Shown one piece after another: positions 34,201-46,200 of a stretch of 64,000 nucleotides of DNA; within the stretch, counting starts at the first letter, position 1, and the number at the start of each line of letters is the position of its first letter. Both the position numbers and the translations under genes were made by a program. The DNA comes from Caenorhabditis remanei (taxonomy: Eukaryota > Nematoda > Chromadorea > Rhabditida > Rhabditidae). Under the pieces are notes generated by a model, which had not been told where the DNA came from, made no database searches, and saw nothing but the letters and a program-made list of their open reading frames with translations. The stretch spans positions 12,877,717-12,941,716 of the forward strand of contig NC_071330.1 in assembly GCF_010183535.1 (NCBI RefSeq), written 5' to 3'.

Positions 34201-37200
34201 TCCTTTTGGGGAAGGAGTGAGGTTTCTCTTCGACGAGAATTTGAATTTTCTTGGAGGGGAATTTTAGGCCTTTTTGTGGAGTTTGAGGGGAAAATGCTAG
34301 TTTTTGGTGATTTTTAAGAATGAATAACGCAAAATTAGTGTGAAATTTTGATACTTTTTATTGTCGCAACAAAAAAGTTCCGACATTTTTTCCCCCTCGG
34401 TGTTTGCGGACTCAAGCCAAAATTTGATAATTTTGGCTTGAGTCCGCAAACACCGACGAGGAAAAAATGTCGGAACTTTTTTATTTCGATAATAAAATCT
34501 GGGAACTTTTCGATTTTTTAACACGAAATCTTTGAAAAAGTCATTTTACAACTACCGTTATATTTGAACGGTTTTTTTGAATGTGTCCTTTATCGAACTC
34601 GGAGTTTTTACACTTTATAAACTTTCTGGATGCAGATTCAGTTTTTTTAGCAATAGTTTATTATCGAAATAAAAAAGTTCCGACATTTTTTCCTCGTCGG
34701 TGTTTGCGGACTCAAGCCATAATTATCAAATTTTGGCTTGAGTCCGCAAACACCGAGGGGGAAAAAATGTCGGAACTTTTTTGTTGCGACAATATGAATA
34801 GCAAATTCGAAAACCTGGAGAACAATTGTTTTCTCGATTTATTATTAGTTTTTTAGAAGATTTTTGGTTATTTGCTTGGAAATATTTTTTGTATTTTCAA
34901 AATTTCATATTGTTAAGTTGAAAAATCCCATTTTTATTGCAAAATCTCCGAAAAATCAGCGAAAATCTCATTTGAAAACTTTAAATACCGTAATCTTTAA
35001 AGGCGCATCACACATTTCTTTCACGGGTCTCGCAACGAAATTAATTTTATTTAAATAAATTTTCTAATTTTTTCAAACAAAAATCGAGTTTTAAAGCTAA
35101 TTTCAGCGATAAAACTCAGAAAATGTGATTAGAAATTTTAAAAATATTTAATAAATCATGTTTTCTAAAGAATATTATATAAAACCTCGAGTTTTCTCAC
35201 TTTTTGGCATCTTTCGATGTTTTCCAGTCATTTTCTGTTAATTTTTCAATTTTTAAACCCATTTTTCAGGTGGAAAACAATGTCATCACTACGCCAATCG
35301 TCGGCGACATCTCCAACGTCGCCGGTGGCTCGTAACGTGTATTCACGTGCGTCGGTCGACGTCGAATCCGGCGAAATTCAGCAGAATAGTCATTCGAATA
35401 ATCATAATAGTCACAAGAGACCATACACACCGGGTGCTAGTCCCAGAGGTAAAAAACTATTTTGAAAAGGAGGAATTTCTAGAAAAATTGGGTGAAAAAT
35501 CGAAAATTTTTCGGAAAAAATCGAAAATGTTTTTCTAAAATTCAAGAAAAAACAACTATTTCGACTAGTTTTCATATTAAAAATATGCAAAATTTGTCAG
35601 AAAAATTCCACAAATTTCAATTTCACCACCGAAAATTGTTTTTTTGAATAAAAAATTTTTTCAAAAAAAATTTTTTTTTTGAAATTTTTTTCCCGCCAAT
35701 TTCGCCCCGCTAAAATCCAATTTTTCCATAAATTTTCAGAAATTCTGCACGCTCAACAATCACTTCGTCAACTGCCGTCACCGTCGCAAACCTCACCTCA
35801 TGGGTCAAGGTAATTTTATGCTCCGCCCACTTTTGCAATTTCGCCGCGATTTTTATAAAAAATTGTGGATTTTTGCTGAAAAACACCATGTTTTTCGCTC
35901 TGAAAAGTTCAAATTTCCACGTTTTCCACACAAATTTTAAAGATTTTTCCGCTGAAAATCAATAAAATTTGAAAATAAAATTTAATTTCAGATTCATGGA
36001 CGGTTATCGACGTAGAATGAGACAGGCGAGTCTCAATTTGCCATCAGAATCACAATTATTGGATGAAGGTACGGTTTAGAGCAAATGGAGCAATCGCGCT
36101 CCACTGGACTCGATGAAAATCCCAATGGAGCGCATTTGCTTTGAAAATTCAAATTTTCAGATCTCGGCTTCCCGCCAGTGTGCTCGCCGCCTCCGGAAGT
36201 GTTCTGCGGATCGATAAGTGGGAATCAGATGAGAAATCGATCGAATTCAGAAGTCGTGAGAATGAGATCATCACATTCACTTGGAAATGGAGGACTTCTC
36301 GTATTCTTCCCAACTTCACCGTCGTCTTCTTCTAATAATTCAGGTAAAATTAACATTTCCAGGGGTTTTTAGGTGAAAATTCATCGAAAATAGGTGTTTT
36401 CAGCAGAAAAATTTGCTCAAAAACACTAAAAAAGCATTTTTAACGTTAAAAATGCTCAAAAATTACCAAAAAGTTTCACAAAAAAGTTTTTGCCACAGAG
36501 GGGATCCGAACCCTGGTAGCTCACCGGTGCGTATGCTTCATCGAAAATCTCACTGAGCCATCTGAACATTTTCTCGAAAAGTGGCAAAAATCTTAATTTT
36601 TTGGTTTTTTGAGGTGTTTGGAAGGGGTTTGAACTGATTTTTTGCATTTTTTAAGCCTAAAAATGGTATTTTAGGCGAAGAATGTGAATTTTTGTGTTGA
36701 TTTTAATGATTTTAATATTGAAAATGTGCTAAAAATTCCATTTTTGTGTATTTCAATTGCTTTTTTGGTGATGAATGTGCAGATTTTCTGAAAAATTGTT
36801 TCGATGGCGCAGTGGATTTCTCGATGAAATTCTCATACCCCTTGGTGCCTGAACCGGATTTTGGAAAATTTATTTATTTTTGATTTTATGTTTTTTTTTT
36901 GGTAATTTTTGAGCATTTTTAACGTCAAAAAGGAAGTTTTACTGTTTTTTTTCATAATTTCATTAAAATTTCACTTTTTTTGAGCACATTTTCCTGCTGA
37001 AAACACCTCTGAAAATGTATTTTTGTATTTAAATATTGCTTGAAAGTTCGAAAATTCGACGGAAATTGATGAAAATTGAATAAATCTTCGACTGAGAAAA
37101 GTGCGGATATTCCCACACAATTCCAACCAAAACTCTTTCAAATTCGTCGAAAAATTATTCATTTTTCAAGGTTTTTAGTGATATTTCACAATTTTCCTAC

Positions 37201-40200
37201 AAAAATACTCGAAAACACTTAAATCCTTTAAAACACTACTCAAAATTTACTTTAAAAAATATAAAATCTAAAAAAAAGTTTCCCAAAACAGCTTTTTGCC
37301 ACCGAGGGGATCCGAACCCTGGTAGCTCACCGGTGGGTATTCTTCATCGAATATCCCACTGAGCCATCCGAGCACTTTATCGAAAAGTTTCAAAAATCTT
37401 GATTTTTTAAGTTTTTAAGGGGGTTGGAGCTAATTTTTTTGTATTTTTTTAACCTAAAAGTGGTATTTTTGGCAAATATTAAGGGTTTTGGTGTTGATTT
37501 CCGTGACTTTTACAATAAAAATGTGCTGAAAACTCAATTTTTGACTATTTCTACTGCCGAAAGTGCAATTTTTTCCTAGAAACTCTGTAATTTCTGTGTC
37601 ATTTCCAGGTCAACTAATGCAGCACCGCCGAGAGAGTCATACGGATGAGACGGCGGACGATGCGATTATTTGGTCGACAAGTAACGATATAAGTGATGAA
37701 ACGATGGAAGATGAGAGTGGAATGTGTGTTGATGATGTTAGTATGAAGGATGTCGATATGGCATCCATCGGAGGATCTGCAAAATCACTCAAGAGACCAC
37801 CGGATTTGAATGGTACGAGGGGGGTTTCAGATTGGAACTAATTGGGAAAGTAATAATGAAAAGCGCGAGAAAAAATACGAAAATTCATACAAAATTGACG
37901 TCTTCCACATGAAAATCTCTAATTTTCAAGTTTTCCAAAGTTCTCAGCTGATATTTATCATTTTTCAATGCTCTCCGACCAGAACTGTGCGAAAAAAGTT
38001 TTTCGAAATTTCTAACCATCCAAATTGAAAAAAATGAGTTTTTCGGAGATAAAACTCTTGAATTTATATGAAAACTGTAAGTATTTCATGGAAAGACCCA
38101 CAGAAACCTTGTTTTTGAGTACAAAATTGGAAAAAAATTTCAGAAAAAAAAAATCGAAAATCACTATTTTTGTTACTTAATTTTTAGAAAATTCGGTAGA
38201 AATTTCCAAAATTTTTCGAACGGTTTTTTGAAAACAATCTGAAATTTTGCGAAAAGTCTGGATTGAAAAACTTTTCCTCGTAAAATTTTTCCGAAAACGA
38301 CCGAACATTTTTATCGCACAGCCCCCTGGTCCCGACTTGAGAATAGCTGTAATGGCAGATCCATATCCAGGATCCCTACTAGTTGTGAACTTATTTTATG
38401 CATTCCCCCACCTTCTTTGCATCAGACTTTGACGGAATGTGGCTGAAGGCTTACCGATCTGTGGTAACTGTGGCTCCAATAAATTTGGTCTAAGCATTGG
38501 TCACAGAAGTCTTCGAGGTGTGTTGATATGATGCATATCTCAAATCTCACAGGAAATATCTGGAATCGAATCTCAATCGTTCGATCTGTGGAGTTTTTTG
38601 TATAGTTTTTACTGTCATGGCTACAGTAATCTCTTGAAAAGCTTGATGAAAAACGTCATTGATTCTCGAAACTATTCGAGTTCTCACTGCTAAAAACTTA
38701 TTTGTTCATAGTTTTCTGAAGAAATATGGATTCTACCTACTCGATGGCCCTGAAAACCTCGAAAAGAGTTGTGTCCCAAAATCTGCTGATTCATCACAGA
38801 ATTCCACTCTCTCTCTCTTCACTTAATGTTTCTTCTTCTTCTCATTCGAGAGGACTCTCGTTTCGAATCGTTGATTGCTCTCTCTTGGAGCAGTCTTCTT
38901 CTTCTTCTTCCAACCCACTCATCGTCTTGTCTTCTGTTCTTTTTCTTCTTCGCTTCATTTTGGATTCGAAATGAAATCGAAATGGAAGAAGTAGAAGAAA
39001 GACTTGAAGTTGTTCCCCCTCCTCTGGAGATGAGCAATGAGCACATGCACTCATGGAAACTCTCTTTTCTGAAAAAGAAGGAACATTTCGGAGGACGACG
39101 AATGAAATTGGAGATTTTCACATTTCTCTCTCATCAGAATGACTGAGAAATGAGAGCAATTCTTCTTTCGAGACATTTCCCCCTCTTTTTTGAGAGATTT
39201 GGTTTAAATTGGGTTTTTAGGTGCCCAATTGGTCATATTTGGCCGCATAGTCACGTTTTTTGAAACGCTGGCGTGCCGATTGGCGCGTGTTTCAGCCCTC
39301 TGAGCATTTCTAGAAGTCAAAATCGACCCCCAGACGCGCCCTTGTCACGCCAGAATTCTTAGGAACGACTCTGACTCAGTCTTTAGCTTCCAGATCCCGA
39401 AAACGCGTTTCCGACGCCCCAGGTTACTGTAGCTAAATCGGTTTAACATTCAAATTTTGAAAAACGCGCCAATGGCGCCCCAGTATCCACCTCTCTCAAT
39501 AATTTTTTCTCGAGAACTTGAGCTTATACATGAAAACTGTAAGCATTCCGGAAATTTCGATGTTCGTGAGTCATGATTTACCAATTTTCGGACATCTGGT
39601 CATCCGGACATTCATGAGGCACAGACAGGCATATTTTAATCCGAAAAACTGCAATTTTGGCGGATTTTGACGGATTTTGGTCCGATTTCGTCCAGATTTT
39701 CCACTGAAAACGTATCTTTTTCACTCGGAATTACCTGTGGCCGTGTTTTTTACCAGTTTCCACTTATTTTATCATCTGATTCGGAAAATTCGCTCAGGTT
39801 ATCAGTCAGCAATGGAAACTTCTCATCTTTCACAGTTTTCTAGCTATTCCGAGACAGTAATTCGGAATATATCCAAGTTTTGAAATTTCCCTGACGGTGA
39901 CCTCATTCCATACGATTTCCAGACGAATTTAATCAAATTTGAACGGATACATCTCATTTCGTCTTGTTTTGATTAAAAATGTCTGAGAGCTGATGTCCTC
40001 TTTTGCTTTTGCTCTTTTTGTGTATTCTCTTGTTATGTCTCTCTCTCTATCTCCAACTCTCTCTCTGCCCTCCCTAGATGGGTGGTTTGAAAGTGGTATG
40101 TTGGTGATGGAGACAGCACATTGAGGGTAAACAATCAGAAATGACTTTTGTGCTCTAGAGAGAGAGAGTCTCTACTTCCCTATTTTCTACACAAAGTTGA

Positions 40201-43200
40201 CTTTTTTGGGAGTTTTTAGGCCTGGAAACTGAGTTTTTTGGTCATTTTTCAGCCAATTGGGTCTCTTGAAGGTTCTGAAACATGCTGACAGTTTAGAGAC
40301 TGAAAATGCTGAAATTCCCTAGTCTCGTTTTTAGAAAATTAGGGGAAGGAGGATTGCGTGATCTGAGTGAATAAATTCTATTCGAAGAGTCGCTTCGAAA
40401 ATTCCAAAGTCAGAATAATTGAGGAATGAGAGTTCAGAGAGAAATCAAAACACAAACATATTATGTGTTTTTTTCTGTTATACTCTGGAGGATTCTGGAG
40501 GATTCTGACGGTTCTCTCACTATTTTCATAACGAAATTTGGAGTTTCAGCATTTTCTTGCTGATTTTTTGAAGTTTTCTCACCGATTTTCCTTTCTCCAA
40601 GAATCGGATTACGGTAGCTAGAGAATCTGTGCAGTTTATCGTCGGATGTGATGAATACACACCATGTGCTATTGTGTAGACATCTGGACACACAGATCTA
40701 GAGATTCTGTCCATGCCAAATCTGGATTACGGTACTTGTGCAATTTGACGTAAAATGTGATATTCACCTGAATTTACGACAAAATGCACAAACCTACTGT
40801 AATCCAGTCTTCCTGGATATCCGGATATACAGATCTCTGCACTCGGTAGCTACTGAATTACGGTAATTGTACCGTATTCCAGCTAGAAACGGAGAGAAAA
40901 CTCGAAAAGTTTATTTTTTGACAGTTTCCATATGCAATCGTCGAATTTTCGGTATTTTTCTGAACTCGGACATCCGGATACACAGACAAATGCTTTGCAT
41001 ATAGCTTGCAAGGTACGGTACCATCAGTACTAGTTTTCAACAAAATCCGCTTGGATATCCAAAATCCGTTCGAAATTCAGTTGAATTCTCGAAAAATTGG
41101 ATTTTCTGAGCATTTTTAAGGCTGAAATCAACAATTTTCGAACTTTTCCGATCTGATTGGCTTCAATTTTGGCTCACTGACGAGCTCCAGAGCAGAGTTG
41201 CATGGAGTTCCGAATTCCGCCTTCCGACTTCCGTCATTCCATCACTGTGGAATTTAGGAATCGCAGAAATACATCGAAAACTGGTCTAAACGGACAGAAA
41301 ATAGGCGTTTCTTCAGCCAAAATCTAATTTTTCACTGATTTTCGCGAATTTTATGATCTTTTCTCTTGGATTTTATGAAGTAAAGACTTGCGATTTCCGG
41401 ATGAGAAATTTTCACTTCCAAGCAATTCTGCTCCATAATTTTTCTCAAAATTGGGTGTTTGAGTCTGAAAATAGCCCTTGGGAAATGCCAGAGACCTCCT
41501 CCTCCAATTTCAGAAGAAATGTTTGCAACCATCAAAATGTGTTGCAACCTCTCCACAATTAATTCATGATCCAAGTGACCTTAGGTCTCTTCGTTTTTTT
41601 TTCTTCTCTTCATCCATCGTGTCTCCACACACATACCCACTGTGCCACCATCAACACAACCATCGCTCTTCTTCACCGACTTCTCCTCTATCGTTTCTTC
41701 TTTCTGCCCCGTCTTCTCCTGCTGACCACGTGACGACTGGCCGCCGTCCCCCTTCTCTTCTCTCAACTACTCACTTAGATTGTGCTTACTTGATAAAAAG
41801 AGAAAAAGAAGAAGAAAAAGTTATTGGGGCGACAACACACACAAACATATGGAGGGATATCATCACTGATTAGAGATAGCATCGCCGACGACGTCTTCTT
41901 CTCTAGGCTCCGCCCACTTTACTTCTTTTTTTTTGAAGAGAATGCACTCATGTTCGTCCCCTATGTTGCCACCAACTTGGTTTTCGGTCGTGTCGCGCAT
42001 TGCATTTTGTTATCAGTGTGTCAAAAAGCAGCAGCTGATAACTCTCTGAAGGGAAAGAGTGAGAGAGACCACTCCTCCCAATGGACACCTTTATTTATGT
42101 TCTGCTAGTGATTATTTGCACTTTTAGATTTTGGGGAAAAAATAAGATTGGGGGGAGGAGTTTGTTGGCAATTCCACTGAGCAATTCGGATACAAATGCT
42201 CCAAAAAATGATTGAAAAATGCCATTTTTATAGCGGTTTTTGACAATTTTTAGAGATTTCTGTGCTTTTTCGAGGTCTCTTGTCAATTTACGAAGCTTAG
42301 TGTCGATTTACGAGGTTTGCTTGTTGATTTATCGGCTTCCGTGTCGATTTACGAAAGTTTGTGTCGATTTTTACTTTAGACACGAAAATCACTGAAAATG
42401 ACTTTTTTTTTTGAAAATTTCAGAAATCCGATTTTTTTTTCAATTTTCTAGGTTTTCCGAGCCGAGAAACTCGATTTTTGGTGATTTTAAAGGATTTAAA
42501 CCGATTTTGAGCATAATTTTGTGCTCAAAATCCAATAATTTCCTGCCAACACACACTCTGCTTGCTCTATGCATTCATTGTTGACAGAGTTGAGAGTCTC
42601 ACTGAAAATAGAAAAACGAACGAAAAGAAAAGAGAGTCTCTACTCTGGAATTACTGGAAAAAACAACACACTTTTGAGAGGAGGCTCCGCCCCCTTCCAT
42701 CTCAAGTACACTTTTTTTGTCGTTTTTCCTCTCTTTTCTGACTCCTCGTTGTTTATCATTCTGAAGTCGTCGTTTATTTTGTGTTTCTGAGAACGAGTAG
42801 AGAGCATTTAAATGCAGTCAGTGTGACATTTTCTGTCTGTGTGTTCGGATGTCCATTGGACTCACAGGCACACAGATGGACATTGGAAGGATCTTCCGAA
42901 AAGATGTCTCGTTTAACGACTAGACACTCGATAGCTTGTCTGGCGACCTACAGTAACCTTGGTTACTGTAGCCAATCGTCATTTTCTGTCTGTTGTGAAC
43001 TTTCGGACTCACGTACACACAGATAGACGTCGCAAGAATTTTTGGTCAGGAGCCGATTTCCGAAGTCCTTTGTCGATTTACGGATTTACGAGACTTTGTG
43101 TCGATTTACGAGAGGTTCTGTGCCGATTTACGAGAGGTTCTGTGTCGTTTTACGGAGCTTACTGTCGGTTTACGAACTCTCATGTAAATCTACGCGCTTC

Positions 43201-46200
43201 TGTGTCGGTTTCCGATGATTTCTGTGAATGTACGGAATCTTGCGTAGATTTACGAGGTTTACTGCTGATTTACCAAGCTTTGTCTCGTTTCACGAGTTCT
43301 CATGTCGATTTACGGTTTTCGTGTCGATTTACGAGGTCCCTTGTTGATTCACGATCTTCCCGAGGATACGGTCAGGTTTTGGACAGTTCAGAAAATACAA
43401 ATTGGCACAGTAACCCGGGTTACTGTAGTCCATGTGACAACCGGACTCACTGTCTCTTTTATAGCTATCGGTTGTGTCCCGTGACCTACAGGGTTACTGT
43501 ACCAAGTTGTACTTTTTGAACTATCCAAAACCGTACCCTCTTCAATCATATTTCTTGTACCCAAAAACATTTTTCGTAACTATCATCATATCATCAACAT
43601 CACTCTATTCTCTTTTTTGCCTTCGCCTTCTTCGTCCTGATCAAAAATCAAACGGTCATTCACTTATAAAGTCACTTCTTCTTCCCATCATCTCTTTATG
43701 GTTTCCCGTTGGTTTCGGAACGTCCACTCCGATTAAATGTAGATCAAAAATGGAATGAACGGGAGAGGAGGGTCTGAAAGAGTAAATCGACACCCCCCGT
43801 TCTGTTTTCGCCTTTTTCCTCATTTCCTTCTTCACCCCCTCTTCCAGAATAAGGGGGTCTGGTGGTAACTGGAGATCCTGTTTTTGTTCCTTTTTGGTTT
43901 CCAGTGGTCCCTGAAATACTGAAAACATTCGGATATTGTTTGTGGATTTACGAGGTGAAAAGTCTATTTACGGAAATCTGGGAAGATTTACGGAAGTCTT
44001 TAGTCGATTTACGGAGTTCTTGGGTTGGTCTACGGAGGATTTGTGTTGATTTACGGCGGTTAGGGTTGATTTACGAAAACCTCGTGTAGATTTACGAGGT
44101 CTACTATCTCTTCACTGAAGAACTTGTCGATTTACGAAGTTGGTGTCAATTTACGGAGCTTGATGTCGATTTACGGGGCTTGCTGTGAATTTAGGGATCT
44201 TGTGTCGATTTACGGAGATTGGTGTAGATATACACGTATTGGGTCGATTTACGACGCTTTCTGTGAATGTACAGAAGTCTTGTGTAGATTTACGGTGCTT
44301 ACCGTCGATATACGAAGTCCCTTGCCGATTTACGGGGTTTTGTGTCGATTTACGAAATGCGTTATGTCGATTTACGAGAGCCTGGTGTGAGTTTACGAGG
44401 GCTTGTGTCGATTTACGGAGTCCTTCGTCCCGATTGATTATTTTGTAGTATTCTGAATGTTTTTCTCTCTGCTCTCCCTCTCCGTCCTTCTCGATGCGCG
44501 AACATTTGTTCGAAAAAAAAACCATTTCCAACACGTCATCATATCGAAACATGTGACCTCTCTTCCCATGAAGCACATATGTTCCCCATATGACCCTTCC
44601 TCTCGCTCTTTTTGTGATGGTCACTCTCTCCATACATCACGAGCAAATCGGAATGGTCAACGGTCTGCTTATGACATGACTGTATGCTTTGGTCCGTCCG
44701 TCGTCCGGTTGTATGGTCTAGACCGTCCGTCTCGAATGACTCATGGCCTTTTATATAAATGAAACCGAATAACACGAGGTTTTGGCCACGCCCTCTTTTT
44801 GGCACATTTGTCGATTGGAGAAAGGTCGCTTATTCCGTTCTTTTTGATTTTTGAAAATGATTTGTTCTCGAAAGAGAGAGAAATAGTGTACATTTTGTGT
44901 CCTTCTCTCTCTTCTCTTCACTGACACCCCCTATCATCATTTAGTTCTTCATTTGACATGGTGTCTTCGACACGAACCCATTCCGATGGCACGTTTTGAT
45001 TGATAAACTAGATGTGTTTCTCATTGATTAATTGAGATTTACGAGGTAGTAGGGTATTACTGTGGATTTACAATGTCTAGTGTCGATTTACGGAGCTAAC
45101 TGTTGATTTACAAATTTTTTGTTGATTAACGACGCTTACTGTAAATGTACGAAATTTTGTGTAGATTTACTCGGTCTATTGTCGATTTACGGAACCCTTG
45201 TGTAGATTTACGAACTACGATGCCGATTTATGAAGTTTCGTGTCGATATACGCTTTTGTGTCGATTTACGACACTTATTGTGAATGTAGGGAATCTTATG
45301 TGGATTTACAAGGGTTACTGTCGGATTTACGGGTTTCCGTGTCGATTTACGAGGTACTCTGTTGATTTACGAGCTTCGGTGTCGATTTACGAAATTTCGT
45401 GCCGATTCACAATTTCTCATGTCGATTTACCAAGCTTCCGTGTCGTTTTACGAAACTTCGTGTCAATTTACGAAGCTTGATCTCGTTTTACGATTTTTCA
45501 TGTCGATTTACGGTTTACCGTGTCGATTTACGAGCTTCCGTATCGGTTTACGATCAGTTCAGCTATAATTTCAGCGAAGTTTGCACTCTCGCTATCTCTC
45601 TTCCGCAAATCCGGATGTATACATATATATCTGAAAGTGTATAAACACATTTATATCAGTCTTCTCTCTTTCAGAGAAAGAGAGAAACCAGGTGCAAGTA
45701 GTTTGATGTGATCACTTCACTGGTTTTTGGATATTAGTTCCGCTTTATCCCATCGACCGACTCTTGCTCTCTTTTAACAAGATTAGATCTCCTCGACATT
45801 CTAACAGAAGAAATATGTATAGAAAATTGACATTTTCTGAATATAAATATTCTGAAAAAGAAGATAAATCCATCCTCTGGTTTCAGAGAGTGTTTTTAAT
45901 CTTTCGCGTCTTCTTCGATTCCCCTCTTCCTTCCAGCATCATCCCCCCGTTTTGGACGGTGTGTGTGTGTCACTATTGTTATTGGATTATATGTACGTAT
46001 AGATAATAGCAGAGAGAGAAAGAGAAAAAAGAGTGAAAAATGAGGAAACCAAGAAGAGGCTCCGCTTCTCTACCTCAGAGCATGTTTTGCTCTGTTTCTC
46101 TGTGTGTCTGAAATATTCATATTAAGTTTCAGAACTTATTGAGCGTTTTTGTCTTTGGAGGTGTTTTGGTGTAGATTTACGAGAGGTTAGTGTGAGTTTA

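Larger units (their letters stand above)
23054..35269. other. Giant intron (about 12.2 kb) of the large gene
   Basis: No exon of the large gene is seen between 23053 and 35270. The stretch holds a hAT MITE, family Q and P MITEs, a foldback element with 497-bp arms, a GGCCTAGAAACC phrase cluster and a double palindrome, all listed separately. Between them, 24620-27240 and 32880-34355 are AT- or CT-rich. They include pyrimidine tracts with a CTCTGCGTCTCTCTC block at 34056 that could mark an internal promoter. Confidence 0.5.

Noticed and set aside
36492..36567. Functional tRNA gene on the minus strand
   Set aside because: A and B boxes are present, but the acceptor and T stems do not pair properly, and a second similarly defective copy lies nearby. 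Treated as a tRNA-derived repeat.
38320..38520. Frames reading PGPDLRIAVMADPYPGS and PICGNCGSNKFG near an ACAG acceptor
   Set aside because: These looked like a small exon and a CxxC motif, but the frames are not joined, lack a good donor and are broken by stops. Possibly a decayed gene piece, but not supportable.
42959..43519. 186-codon plus-strand open frame (and the similar frames at 44124-44633, 45145-45644, 50102-50583 and 52460-52804)
   Set aside because: The peptides repeat VDLR, CRFT and SIYE, which are direct translations of the GTCGATTTACGAGG word array in different frames. No splice or start context supports them.
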